64,000 bases of DNA, from the NCBI GenBank assembly GCA_947044365.1, contig OX345636.1:60577537-60641536 (forward strand), given 5' to 3'. The DNA is from Petrosia ficiformis (lineage: Eukaryota; Porifera; Demospongiae; Haplosclerida; Petrosiidae). Under the pieces are notes generated by a model, which saw only the letters and a list, made by a program, of their open reading frames with translations, did not search any database and was not told the origin of the DNA. Made by a program: the position numbers and the translations under genes. Shown piece by piece: positions 39,201 to 54,200 of this stretch; position 1 is the stretch's first letter; every line of letters starts with the position of its first letter.

Positions 39201-42200
39201 GATTTAATAGGTGTGGCTAAGTTTCTTGAATCATGCCACAAGTTAGTAGGAAGACGATGAGTGATGGTGGTGTAGGCTTAATTCCAGAGCTGAAATGATG
39301 GACTAGCACCACAACCTAAAAGCCTAGTGAGAACGTACCCTGCTAGTATATTGTCTAATATATGTACATGTATACGTTACAAGTGAGGACACACGATTAA
39401 GGAGAACAATTTTCAGTCCCAATTGGCCTCTTGACAATCTTTGTAGTTAAAAAACATCATCCTTTTTATATAAATTATAAGTACTGTGTACCTTACTGAT
39501 CTGTCCATTCAACAATAAACTGTTAACACTACAATTTAATGGGTTCTGTCTTCATGTAACCATTGTGTGATTATGTCATCATTATCATATACAGTACTTG
39601 TTGTGTGTAATATTTGTATCTATGGATTTTCTCCTTGTCTTGGAAAGGTAATCGAGTGTTTCAACTGTTAATTGTAGAACTCCAGCATTTCTCATAATGG
39701 CACTGTGGTCAGTGTTATATCGTAGATGTATAGCTGTGGTTATACCACATGCTGTATGTAAACTACACTTGACAGGTGTGGTGTAACTAGTAGTTGTATG
39801 AAGACAAGCTAACTAATGTTGGGTTGTTGTAACTTGTTGCAAAGCAAAAAGTGGTTATTTGGACAAGTGGACAAGTGTTAATTTCTAGTCCTAAGTGAAA
39901 TATCAATTTAGATACAATTGTTTCTAAATAAATATAATTACTACATGTAATGTGATATTGTAATTTGAAAACAATGGGATCCAAATTTACCTTGAAATGT
40001 CACGTGGAAATCACATACATGTAATAGTATTACATAAGGAATCATTTTGGATAATAGTATTACATAAGGAATCACCCAATCCACAACCCACTTACATGTA
40101 CATGTAGTTTATAATGTTATAGATATTCATTACCATGTTGTAATATATAATAGAGTAATTTTATTTTATTTTTAACACGGTAGAGTTTTTTTAATTATCA
40201 ATAACAATAATAAAATTATTATTAATAAAAACTGAACGTTTCGACCCGAAGGTCTTCTTCAGCAGTATACAAAAAACAAAACCAAATAGCCTATTTATAT
40301 ACGGAATGATAACAAGTGATGACATCATGACAGTACAAAGAGTGAGAACAATGATGGTACAGGAATACAAAGGGTAGTACAGAAAATAACAAGGTTTGAC
40401 AATGATGGTACAAGAAAAGTAAACTATGACATGAAGGTTTAGATTAAGTCTGTGATGGTAGAATAGAGTCCCAAGACGGATTAATGTGTACTCCAGGGTC
40501 TGTATTGATGGTGTCAGAAGTACTTTTATTAAAATAGCTTCTCTGATCTTTCTTCTTCTCCAATTTTCTTCAACTGCTAAAACTTCACACTTGTCCCATA
40601 GAATACTGTGAACTGTATAATGAACATGTACTGATATAGCATTGTTATGATCTCCGATCTTGATAGCTCTTTTGTGTTCACTCATCCTGATCTAAGAAAG
40701 TCCTTCCGGTTTCACCTATGTAAGTTCCACCACATTCACAGTGAATGGCATAAATGACCCCCGTCTTTTCAAAGGGTGGAATCGGTGTTTTGACTTGTGT
40801 CAACATATTCCCAAGTGTGCCTTTACTGGTAAAGGCAATTCTCACTGGTAGATGTTTACAAACTACATCAATATTCTCACTGAGTCCTGGAGTGTATGGC
40901 AACACAAGGGTCTTAATCTCTTCATTAGTTCCCTTTTCCCCATGATCTTGTTTGGGGCATGTGCCGGTCTTCTTCCTCAGTGCTGCCTGGACTTTCTGTC
41001 TTGGGTAGCCATTGTCCATAAAGATATTCTTTAACTTTTTTCTCTCATCACTCTCCATTCTATCATCTCCACAAATTTTCTCAGCCCTAGATCTAAGTGT
41101 TTTGATGATCCCCATTTGTAGTTTATCTTAAACTACATGTATTATATAGTGAGTGTACTGTATAGCTGTTTTTATTCATGGTAAGAGAAAAACTGTTCCA
41201 TTACCGACGTACATGTATTTCACACATGCAATTGTAGTCAATTGAAGAACACATAAATACATTTCCGCGAACTGTTATTTACACATTCTTCAATCTACTG
41301 CGAAATTAAATGAAAATAAACTCCCCTGGAAAAACACCCACTATATGGTACAAGTGTATATAAAATGATTTCCCTATGCACCTAATTGCTAATTACATGT
41401 ACTGTATGTGCCTTACTAGTCATGAGGACAGAGGAAAAGATATAAACATTAAAAGTGTATAAAACATTTTATGGCCCGTAAGGCCATCCCTATGATTGCT
41501 TTCCCACGGGTTCGATGTATGTTTATATATGTAAAGTATATATACATGTTTGTGGCCACTTATGCAATTATGTGTTGTATACGTAGTTAAGGAAGTTACG
41601 TCTTTCCGGGTACTCGAGCACTCGGTCAATTAATAGGCGTGGCACGTAAAAGAACATGCGCTCGAGCTCTACAGACCAGCAGAAAGAAAGCTACGTGTAT
41701 GTAGCTTACTTAGGAACTGGAACTAATAGCTAGGTATTCTTTCTAAAATATATTCCTAAAGTTCTACAAGGTCCTTTAAAAGGTAAACAGAGTAGATGAT
41801 CAAAATACTAATTATAAATAGGCTGATGTGTTTCAACCACGATAAAGATTACTGAATGATGGACACTACAAAGCAGTCATAGGGATACTTTTTGTCTATA
41901 TATCTTGTTACCTAAGTCATTTCAGTGGGTGTGGTCAATTATTTTATGTTCTTAACTAAGTTGTTATGTATTCTAGTAAAGAAGTAAAGAGAATTTAGTT
42001 GAATCAGCTGTACTTTCACATCATAGGCTATTGTTGTTAATTCAGTTTCATCAGTCAAAAATTTGTGGACAAGCAGTGCATGATTTCATTCCGGGGCCCT
42101 ACTTTTCAATCTAATTCATTATCTTATCAATACAATGAAACTTTCATAATGTAAATGCCATCAGGAAAATTTTGAAAGTACTTATATGATGGTCCAGACA

Positions 42201-45200
42201 ATTAGGTACCTTATAAGGGCAGTGTACAATATTTGATGTGAATTTTGGCTGGCCATGATAGCCAACCAAAGTGATATTTGATTGGCCATTTTTTACATTG
42301 CTTGGACATGTGACTACTTGTACAGTATGCATACGTGTATATATATGTTACAAATTATTAGTGATATATATTTTCATTAAACATAATTTCTAATTTTTAA
42401 AAAATAATACTAATCAACCCAACATTTTTCTCATTTTATAAAAATTGACTGGTTACAATGACCAACCACATGCACATTTGAATGGTCATTCTAATTATTT
42501 GCTCGGAAAATGGCCGATGGCCGACTGTAATATTGTACACTGCAAGGGCATTATTAAGTGTAGCTTCTGATTTTATAATAGTGATGTGGTAGTTCATTAC
42601 ATTTGTTTATCACATCAGTTCAGTTTGACTAACTCCGTCTGTATCTATTCTGAAGGAGGAGAGCACATGCAACTCAAATTGACCTTAATATAAAATAGTT
42701 ATGAATTAATTGAAATAATTGAATATAGTAACACAAAGTGTGACTTGTATAATATACTATTTGTGATGTAATTTTCGAAAGACACATTTTCCCCAAAAAT
42801 AATTCAATCCAATGTTTATCTTTAATTACTTGCTTTTATGCTATTTAATACAATAACATTTGTTATCAGGAAGAGCTATTATTAATCTTCTTAAATATTG
42901 AATTTCATTAATTTCCAGTACAAATGGTGGACTTATGAGCTAATTATTAATTTGATCAAAATTATTTTGCAGGAAGTGTCCTTTTCCGAACATTAGATCA
43001 CATGTTGTATGATAGTTATATTTCATGTACATATATATTTTGTGGAACACACTTTTTCTACATACATATACATGTAACTGCTCCGCACATGTATATACAT
43101 GCTTTAATAATTCCTAACAAGTTTTGTGATAATAACAATTAAACAATGATTACGATACCCTTCCGCCTACTCTTCGCAGCGAGGGTAACAACAGTACATA
43201 ACCAGACTGTTTTTTGCCGTAGTGCTTGGAAGTCTGGAGACGAGACTAGCCACTATTGGAGACTGTGCCTCACCACAGATAACATATACACATGTAGATT
43301 GGAATATTTGTAATACACGTAGGTTGAGTGAATCAGGTGACAATCACCTGATTATGATTATCACTGATGATCATCAGGAATGTTAGACAAATTTGGCAGA
43401 CTGTTTTTCTCCATGGGGCATGGTAGTATGGGGATAAGACTTTCTGTAAAAAATAGTCTCATATTAGAAGAACGCTGTGACATTGTTCGGTGAGCCTACA
43501 TGATGGTGACAATACAACATGTGGTATTACTGACACAGCTACATGTAAATAGAACATGTGGTATTACTTACAGCACATACATGTACAACATGTACATTTA
43601 GAGCGATTTCAGTAGCAACTTTCTAGTGTTGGACTCACTCAGGCTCATCCCAATTATTTGTACTTGTAACCCCATCATGACAACAGTTACAAGTATTACC
43701 ACATGTTTTATGAACATGTATTAATGTGTATTAGTGATCATATGATTATAAATATACATTTATATGTTTAAGTAAATTATATTACATGTACATACATGTT
43801 AATACTATAGTGCATACATGTATTATATATTCAGTACATGTACATACTATGATAATGTTATAATATATAAATTGTTTTATACTTATATATTCTGTTTTTA
43901 TGTTCCGGTTCAAATTACATGTAATATAAGTAATCAGTAACAATTAATAATTGCTTAAGGTAAGAATATTGAAAAAATACTTCAGTTTCATTAAAGATCT
44001 GTGTACCTAGACTACAGTTGCATGCACTTTGTAAATTTGGGGTGGGACTGTAGCCTCCCTGTTTTCTTCTCTTGTCCATAGGAATACATTTTTTCTCTGT
44101 ATATGACTATATTGATTTCCTTTATTATTACTATGAAAATCAAAACATTGTGAAACAGTTTATAAAAGTATCAAACATAATGTCAATTGAAATGTATTGA
44201 TGGCCATTTTTTGCAAGCCATCCTACATACATGTACAGTACATGTAGATGGTAGTACCATTATTACTGTAGTGTGTACATTTACATGTACTACATGTGCA
44301 TGTATTATAGTAATATAAGTACTAATATGTATGTATGTATATTATACATACAGTATGAACATGTACAGTAGTCCTCAATAATAAGTTCACATAGCATTGT
44401 TGTAGTACACAAGTAGTACTCTACACTCCATAAAACACTGAAAGAGCATATTATTATGCATACTACACTTAATAAAATAATAAACAGCAGTGACATTTGA
44501 GCTCCACCTTCTACTACTAACTAACTAAAGGGCAACACCCACACCTTTGCTTATACCTGTATAACTTCACATTTTACACAACACAGACTTTAATTAGACA
44601 GGGGAGCTTCTAACAAAGTCGTAGATACCAAATACATGTACCTGTACATGTACATGTACATGCTTCGTTAGTCAGAGGAAAGCAACAAAGCGAGTGTTTG
44701 AAATAGCAGTGGTCAGTGCCAACAGCCATGAGGCTAATGTGCTATGCGTTGTACATATATGTACATATTAAAATTAAAATGTTGCTGTAATTAACATGGT
44801 GGAACATACTTAGTACATACATGTACGTAATACAATAGCACTGTGTGAACATTTTATTGAGGGCTACTATATACAAGAATGTGTACACATATATGTGTCT
44901 AGTAATTACATGCAGTCTGATGGCATTGCCTCTTCACTGGTAGGAGGAAGGGTCTGGGACATACATGTACATGTACATTAGCGGACACCTTCCAATAGCG
45001 GACACCTCTCTAAGACGGACACTTTCTTGCAGTCCCAAACACACTTCCATAGATGCCCATAGATTGGAACCCTCTGAAATACGGACACCTCGCTATTCCG
45101 TATATCGGACACATATCATGCCCCCATTGATATTATAAGATACGAAAACCACTCTATATTGCCATTTAATTCCCTTAATAAGCATGAGCAAAATGCAACA

Positions 45201-48200
45201 GTTCATGCAGGGGTATGGAAATAGTGACATTCTGGCTTGCCGGACATTCTGGCTTGTTTTCACTACTCTTGTCCTGCTCCCCATGTACTTTGTATACAGT
45301 TCAGTTTTAATTTACCGGACATTCACTAGATTTATCGGACAATGTCCTGCATGACTGGGTGTTTCCACACCCCTGAGTTCATGAGTTGGTTTTGGTTTTA
45401 GAGCAACAGGAACTCACAAAACTAGTACAACTAGTACAACTAGTACAACTATACTCCAAAAATACTTTAGATGAAACACTTCCTTCAATTGCTCATTTAA
45501 TAACATTTGGTATCAGGAAGAGCTATTATTAATCTTCTTAGATACTGAATTTCAGTACAAAATAGTGGACTTACGTATGAGCTATTAACATTAATTTGAT
45601 CAAAATTGTTTTACAGGAAAGTGTCCCTTACCAAAAATTAGGTCACATATTTCATGGTAGTTATATTTCATGTACATATATATACATGCTTTTTCTACAT
45701 AAGCTATAACTATTCCTCTACATGTAATCACATATACACATAGTCACACATGCTTTTATTGCTTTAACAATTCCTAAGAAATTTTGTGATAATATTTAGA
45801 TATGGGTTCACTTACAATTACAATTGTAATTGAGATAAATTACAATTACAATTATGTAGTTGTAATTGTACTGTAATTGAAACATTTGTATTGATGCTAT
45901 TTTTAATCATAAGGATTTTACTTTCATTCGGCATTCTATACCAAATTATTAAAATGTAATGGTTATTATACATGTAGACACTTTCATTTTAGAATTTATG
46001 CTACCGGCTTAGAGGTATTGCTGTAATTATATTGTAATTGCATGCGACTGTACATGTAATTGTAGTTGAATGTCACATAATTGTAATTGTAACCAGTGGT
46101 AGCTACACTGACAATAATTGAAGCTGTAATTGTAATTGGCCTTTTGTAATTGAACCCAGACCTGGTACACATACATGTAGATGTACATGTACATAACCAC
46201 TATTAATTAATTTATATTCATTATATATGTAATTTTCGAAAGACACATTTTCCCCAAAAATAATTCAATCAAATGTTTATCTTTAATCACTTGCTTTTAT
46301 GCTATTTAATACAATAACATTTGTTATCAGGAAGAGCTATTATTAATCTTCTAAATTTCATTAATTTCCAGTACAAAATGGTGGACTTATGAGCTAATTA
46401 TTAATTTGATCAAAATTATTTTGCAGGAAAATGTTCTTTCCCAAAAATTAGATCACATGTTGTATGATAGTTATATTTCATGTACATATTATATTTTGTG
46501 GAACACACTTTTTCTACATAAGATATAACTGCTCCACACATGTATACACATGCTTTAATAATTCCTAAGAAGTTTTGTAATAATAACAATTAGACAATGA
46601 GTACCATACCCTTCCGCCTACTCTTCGCAGCGAGGGTAACAACTGTACACATACATAACCGCTATTAATTAATTTATATTCAAATGTCACCTGAAATAAT
46701 TAATTGAACAGAGTGTTTGTATAAATGTAGCATTGTTAAGTAAATTCTTAGCTTGATACATCTACTATTATTACACTAGATATAAGAGAACAACTACATA
46801 TTGTATTTAGTAATAACAACTATTGATCTTCCAGATAATAAATTCTATCATCTTTTATAATTAATAATGAAGATTTTAATAATAATCATTTGTTTTATGT
46901 AGATATTCTCTTTTGTATACATTATACACATGTATCATGTACTTTTATATCTTCATTGTATCTAATTCAGATTATAAAGAGTATCACCATACCATTGTGT
47001 ATACTTACATAATCTTGTTTGAATTCTCATTAGTTATAATTCAGTTACATTCCTCCCTACTTAATCAACATGATGTTAAATGTAGTATCCTATCAAGACA
47101 CTAAATTGTTTAATATAATTATGATTAGTAATTGAGTCTTGCATTTCTAATATGAATTGATTGTACAAAATCTAAAGAATTACTTTTATTATTTCTTTTA
47201 CATATACATGTAGCTTGGAAGTACACCCCTTCATTACACTGCTAGAGGGAATCATAAAGATATAGCAGATATACTATTGCGTCATGGAGCAAATCTGGAT
47301 ACAAGGAATGATGTTAGTTCTAATAACACACTATACTATAGTATTCATTATGTTATTGTACTAATTCCAGTGGTAATACATATTTTCATTAGTAATTGAA
47401 TTTTGTGATTATAATGAAGGGCTAATCTACTACAGATCTGTGTTATAATATATAACTACCTTGTATGATATAACAGTGTCACAAGTATGATATTTACATA
47501 GAATATGATTTACATTAGTCTCCAGTAATGTAATGTAAATGAATTAATTGTAAGTACTCTCTGTCTTTTACCATTTTGATGACATAATGATTATAATTAT
47601 TATCCTTTCCAAATACAAAATGACTTTCTTCCTACAAACAGTTTCCATGCGTGACTGAAAACTTTTCACCACAATGTACATGTGTGTACATGTAGTATTA
47701 CAATAATATTGTTTAATGTGGACATTTTTATATACACACAAAAACATGTTATAAATGTCTTGTTTTAGTATACATGTGGTTAATATGTATACAAAAATGT
47801 GTACACATGTGTCTAGTAATTAGTCTAGTGGCACTGCCCCTTCACTGGTAGGATCAAGGGTCTGGTACATATGTTACTAGATTGCTCCATCTCAAACCGC
47901 ACTTTTATGAGCACCACCTCAAAAGTAACAAATACAATCGTCAATGTATAATATGAATGTTATTTATTGTATTATACATGTACAGCTGTATTTTGTAAAA
48001 AGGGACCTTGTTCAGCAATTAAACACTTACTTTTAATAACTCACTATTCAGCCATTTTGCACAGGAAGCCAATAAATAATAGTGGTATTATAGATAATAG
48101 TGGTATTATAGGTAATAGTGGTAATGTTAGAGAAATGAGTAAATTTACACAATTTATTAATGATTTCAGTGTTCCATTCATTGTTTACATCATGGATTAA

Positions 48201-51200
48201 GTTTATTATTCTATAGGTTTTGCTAGAGTTTACGATGATTCTAAAATGTGATAGAATTACAGATAATTATTGTTGTACACAAGTTGGGATAAATATTATT
48301 CCATTATTCTGGACTATTACCAGTATTACCTATAATACCACTATTATTTATTATAAGATCTCTATGAATTAGTATCCTCTCTAGACGGCCACACCCCCAC
48401 AGTGAAAAACAGTCTGGTAGCTTTGGTCAACATTCCTGGCACATGCAGTGACATCCCATTCCTTGTATTTGTATTGTACATGTATAATCAGATTACTCAG
48501 TGTTTACATGTAATTGATCACATGACTGTGTATATTTTAAAATGTCATATCAAACTCCTGCAATAAAACAAACGGTAATAAAGGCTATATAGCATCCCAG
48601 ATACCATCCTTCCTAATCTAATCAAACTTGTTTGGTCATGTGACTAACTTGTTGAAAGCACTGTTTATAACTGCGTGTAGAAATTATTAATTATATAATA
48701 ATAGAAATTTATAATTACATGTACATGTATAATTATATTTATTACATGCATGCATATACAATTTACGTACTGTACATGAATGAATATCAGAGCATTGTCC
48801 CCCCTTCCCATCCTTTGGTCAACATTCCTACTCATTAATGTTTATCATCCCGATATTATGATACTACCATCATTACTGTAGTGTGTACATGTACAAATGA
48901 ACATCTACTACATGTACATGTAGATGGTACTACCATTATTATTGTAGTGTGTACATGTACAAATGAACATCTACTACATGTACATGTAGATGGTACTACC
49001 ATCATTACTGTAGTGTGTACATGTACAGGTATTATAAAGTCAACAAGTTTTATAATAACAAGTATAAGCACTAGTATATATGTATACAGTGTATACATGT
49101 ATATTATACATACAGTATAAACATGTAGTCATGTACTTAGTCTCATTTGGCTGACATGCATTGTATCATAAAATGAGGCAACATCAAGGGAAATTGTAAC
49201 ATTTAGAGCGATTTCAGTAGCAACTTTCTAGTGTTGGACTCACTCAGGCTCATCCCAATTATTTGTACTTGTAACCCCATCATGACAACAGTTACAAGTA
49301 TTACCACATGTTTTATGAACATGTATTAATGTGTATTAGTGATCATATGATTATAAATATACATTTATATGTTTAAGTAAATTATATTACATGTACATAC
49401 ATGTTAATACTATAGTGCATACATGTATTATATATTCAGTATATGTACATACTATGATAATGTTATAATATATAAATTGTTTTATACTTATATATTCTGC
49501 TTTTTATGTTCCGGTTCAAATTACATGTAATCAGTAACAATTAATAATTGCTTAAGGTAAGAATATTGAAAGAATACTTCAGTTTCATTAAAGATCTGTG
49601 TACCTAGACTACAGTTGCATGCACTTTGTAAATTTGGGGTGGGACTGTAGCCTCCCTGTTTTCATCTCTTGTCCATAGGAATACATTTTTTCTCTGTTTA
49701 TGACTATATTGATTTTCTTTATTATTACTATGAAAATCAAAACATTGTGAAACAGTTTATAAAAGTATCAAACATAATGTCAATTGAAATGTATTGATGG
49801 CCATTTTTTGCAAGCCATCCTACATACATGTACAGTACATGTAGATGGTAGTACCATTATTACTGTAGTGTGTACATTTACATGTACTACATGTGCATGT
49901 ATTATAGTAATATAAGTACTAATATGTATGTATGTATATTATACATACAGTATGAACATGTACAGTAGTCCTTAATATTAAATTCACATAGCATTGTTGT
50001 AGTACACAAGTAGTACTCTACACTCCATAAAACACTGAAAGAGCATATTATTATGCATACTACACTTAATAAAATAATAAACAGCAGTGACATTTGAGCT
50101 CCACCTTCTACTACTAACTAACTAACCTTTCTTTACCTCTACATATATAACTCTCCCATTTTATATATTTCTAGAGTCTGTAACTTACATGTACATGTAC
50201 TTTGGTGCAAAGAAGAGTTGTTAAGGAAAGCTATACATGTATAAATGTTAAATGTACATGTATGATGCACTATCAGCAGGAAGATAGCAAGGCTGGTACT
50301 TAAAAGTTTAGTAGTCTAAAGGGCAACACCCACACCTTTGCTTATACCTGTGTAACTTCACATTTTACACAACACAGACTTCTAACTTCCTTAATTAGAC
50401 AGGGGAGCTTCTAACAAAGTCATAGATACCAAGTACATGTACATGTACATGCTTCGTTAGTCAGAGGAAAGCAACAAAGCGAGTGTTTGAAATAGCAGTG
50501 GTCAGTGCCAACAGCCATGAGGCTAATGTGCTATGCGTTGTACATATTAAAATTAAAATGTTGCTGTAATTAACATGGTGGAACATACTTAGTACATACA
50601 TGTACATGTACGTACTACAATAACACTGTGTGAACTTTTTATTGAGGGCTACTATATACAAGAATGTGTACACATATATGTGTCTAGTAATTACATGCAG
50701 TCTGATGGCATTGCCTCTTCACTGGTAGGAGGAAGGGTCTGGGACATACATGTACATTAGCGGACACCTCCCAATAGCGGACACCTCTCTAAGACGGACA
50801 CTTTCTTGCAGTCCCACACTTCCATAGATGCCCATAGATTGGAACCCTCTGAAATACAGACACCTCGCTATTTCGTATACCGGACACATATCACGCCCCC
50901 ATTGATATTATAAGATACGAAAACCACTCTATATTGCCATTTAATTTCCTTAATAAGCATGAGCAAAATGCAACAGTTCATGCAGGGGTGTGGAAATAGT
51001 GAGCCAATTGCCGAACATTCTGGCTTGTTTTCACTACTTTTGTCCTGCTCCCCATGTACTTTGTATACAGTTCAGTTTTAATTTACCGGACATTCACTAG
51101 ATTTATCGGACAATGTCCTGCATGACTGGCTGTTTCCACACCCCTGAGTTCATGAGTTGGTTTTGGTTTTAGAGCAACAGGAACTCACAAAACTAGTACA

Positions 51201-54200
51201 ACTAGTACAACTAGTACAACTATACTCCAAAAATACTTTAGATGAAACACTTCCTTCAATTGCTCATTTAATAACATTTGGTATCAGGAAGAGCTATTAT
51301 TAATCTTCTTAGATACTGAATTTCAGTACAAAATAGTGGACTTACGTATGAGCTATTAACATTAATTTGATCAAATTGTTTTACAGGAAAGTGTCCCTTT
51401 CCAAAAATTAGGTCACATATTTCATGGTAGTTATATTTCATGTACATATACGTATATACATGCTTTTTCTACATAAGCTATAACTATTCCTCTACATGTA
51501 ATCACATATACACATAGTCACACACATGCTTTTATTGCTTTAACAATTCCTAAGAAATTTTGTGATAATAATCAAATATGGGTTCACTTACAATTACAAT
51601 TGTAATTGAGGTCAATTACAATTATGTAGTTGTAATTGTACTGTAATTGAAACATTTGTATTGATGCTATTTTTAATCATAAGGATTTTACTTTCATTCG
51701 GCATTCTATACCAAATTATTAAAATGTAATGGTTATTATACATGTAGACACTTTCATTTTAGAATTTATGCTACTGGCTTAGAGGTATTGCTGTAATTAT
51801 ATTGTAATTGCATGCGACTGTACATGTAATTGTAGTTGAATGTCACATAATTGTAATTGTAATTAACCAGTGTTAGCTACACTGACAATAATTGAAGCTG
51901 TAATTGTAATTGGCCTTTTGTAATTGAACCCAGACCTGGTACACATACATGTAGATGTACATAACCACTATTAATTAATTTATATTCAAATGTCACCTGA
52001 AATAATTGGAACAGAGTGTTTGTATAAATGTAGCATTGTTAAGTAAACTCTTAGCTTGATACACCTACTATTATTACACTATATATAAGAGAACAACTAC
52101 ATTTTGTATTTAGTAATAACAACTATTGATCTTCCAGATAATAAATTCTATCATGTTTTATAATAATTATTAATAATGAAGATTTTAATAATAATCATTT
52201 GTTTTACGTATGTAGATATTCTCTTTTGTATACATTATACACATGTATCATGTACTTTTATATCTTCATTGTATCTAATTCAGATTATAAAGAGTATCAC
52301 CATACCATTGTGTATACTTACATAATCTTCTTTGAATTCTCATTAGTTTATATCTTATAATTCAGTTACATTCCTCCCTACTTAATCAACATGATGTTAA
52401 ATGTAGTATCCTATCAAGACACTAAATTGTTTAATATAATTATGATTAGTAAATGAGTCATGCATTTATAATATGAATTGATTGTACAAAATCTAAAGAA
52501 TTACTTTTATTATTTCTTTTACATAGAGAGGACGGACACCTACTCATTGGGCTGCTATTAACAACAGTGTAGATGCACTATCTGGACTAATACGTCATGG
52601 ATCAAAATGGGACACACAGGATAATGTTAGTTCTATTAACATACTATACTATAATATTCATTATGTTATTGTACTAATTCCGGTGGTAATACATATTTTC
52701 ATTAGTAATTGAATTTTGTGATTATAAAGAAGGGCTAATCTACTATACAGATCTGTGTTATAATATATAAATACCTTGTATAATATAACAGTGTCACAAG
52801 TATGATATTTACATAGAATATGATTTACAATAGTCTCCAGTAATATAATGTAAATGAATTAATTGTAAGTACTCTCTGTCTTTTACCATTTTGATGACAT
52901 AATGATTATAATTATTATCCTTTCCAAATAATTATATTGGATAAACACATCATGAGATTCATGAATATATACACATCAAAACCAGTTATAAATGTCTTGT
53001 TTTGGTGTATATGTGGGTAACATGTACAGTAGCCCTCAATAAAATGTTCACGTAGCATTGTTGTAGTACACAAGTAGTACTCTACACTCCATAAAACACT
53101 GAAAGAGCATATTATTATGCATACTACACTTAATAAAATAATGAACAACAGTGAGATTTGAGCTCCACTTTCTACTACTAACTAACCTTTCTTTACCTCT
53201 ACATATATAACTCTCCCATTTTATATAACTAGAGTTTCTAACTTACATGTACTTTGCTGGAAAGAAGAGTTGTTAAGAAAGCTATAGATGTTAAATATGT
53301 GATTCACTATCAGCAAGAAGATAGCAAGAAGATAGCAAGAAGATAGCAAGAAGATAGCAAGGCGAATGCTTACAAGTTTAGTATACCAAAGGGCAACACC
53401 CACTCCTTACCTGTATAACTTACTCATTTTACAGTTTATATAAACTACTAACTTACTTACAGGGGAGCTTCTAACAAAGTTGTAGATACCAAATACATGC
53501 TTCATTAGTCAGAGGAAAGCAGCAAAGGGAGTGTTTGAAAGTGCAGTGGTCAGTGCCAACAGCCACGAGGCTATAATAGTGTACTATGCATTGTACATGT
53601 ACGTATGTACAGTGTACATATTAAAATTAAAATGTTACCATAGTTAGTAGTTAACATGGTGCAACATACTTAGTACATACATGTACATGTACGTACTACA
53701 ATAACACTGTGTGAACTTTTTATTGAGGGCTACCGTATACAAGAATGTGTACACATGTATGTGTCTAGTAATTACATATAGTCTGATGGCATTGCCTCTT
53801 CACTGGTAGGAGGAAGGGTCTGGGATATATATGTACATACACATGTATATAATACATGTACTATAATACATGTACCAGATTACTCCACTTCAAACCACGA
53901 GCTCCACATCACATGTAACAAATACAATGTTCAATGTGAATAATATTCTTTGTATTATACATTATAACTGGTATAACAATTGAGAGGGTATAAAACCCAG
54001 AATGGAATGAAACTGAATGTGGAATGGAATGGAACGGAACTGGAAGTTGATAACTATTATTATATGGTTGGTAATTGAATTTATTTAATATTATATGTGA
54101 CATCAGTGCTCTAAGGGTTAAGTAATTTTAATATTATATCATGCACAAAAAAAAACCAAACAAAGTCTGTACCTTTATTAGTGGAATATTTGTCTACCAA

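Larger units (their letters stand above)
33420..47213 (+). other. Intron 5 (13,794 bp)
   Basis: The largest intron. It contains MITE family A (two copies), the second copy of the 29.8-32.5 kb duplication, copies of family C, a Penelope-like fragment, a hAT-like element and the first copy of the exon 6/7 module. About 65 bp of the sequence just upstream of exon 5 (33,210-33,275) is repeated at 37,735-37,800 without an exon behind it. 39,060-40,140 and 36,500-37,700 show no recognised element. Confidence 0.55.
43560..47640 (+). repeat. Exon-bearing segmental duplication, copy 1 (contains exon 6)
   Basis: Collinear with 49,200-52,945. Examples: GCGATTTCAGTAGCAAC (43,604 and 49,209), a shared hAT-like MITE (45,208 and 50,983), and CAGTTACATTCCTCCC before the exons. 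Copy 1 has an extra ~460-bp block at 46,200-46,660 that repeats 42,780-43,190. Copy 2 has an extra ~215 bp at 50,110-50,320. Parts recur again at 53,030-53,870 and 57,110-58,150 without exons. Confidence 0.85.
47313..52526 (+). other. Intron 6 (5,214 bp)
   Basis: Begins with the end of module copy 1 and then holds a family C fragment, a short 66-bp satellite array and module copy 2 up to exon 7. At 48,070-48,125 an 18-bp unit (GGTATTATAGATAATAGT) repeats about three times. No additional exon was found. Confidence 0.6.
49200..52945 (+). repeat. Exon-bearing segmental duplication, copy 2 (contains exon 7)
   Basis: Counterpart of 43,560-47,640. The ~330 bp before the exons differ by about six substitutions and three small indels, counted by eye. 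The ~150 bp after them differ by about five substitutions. Confidence 0.85.
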
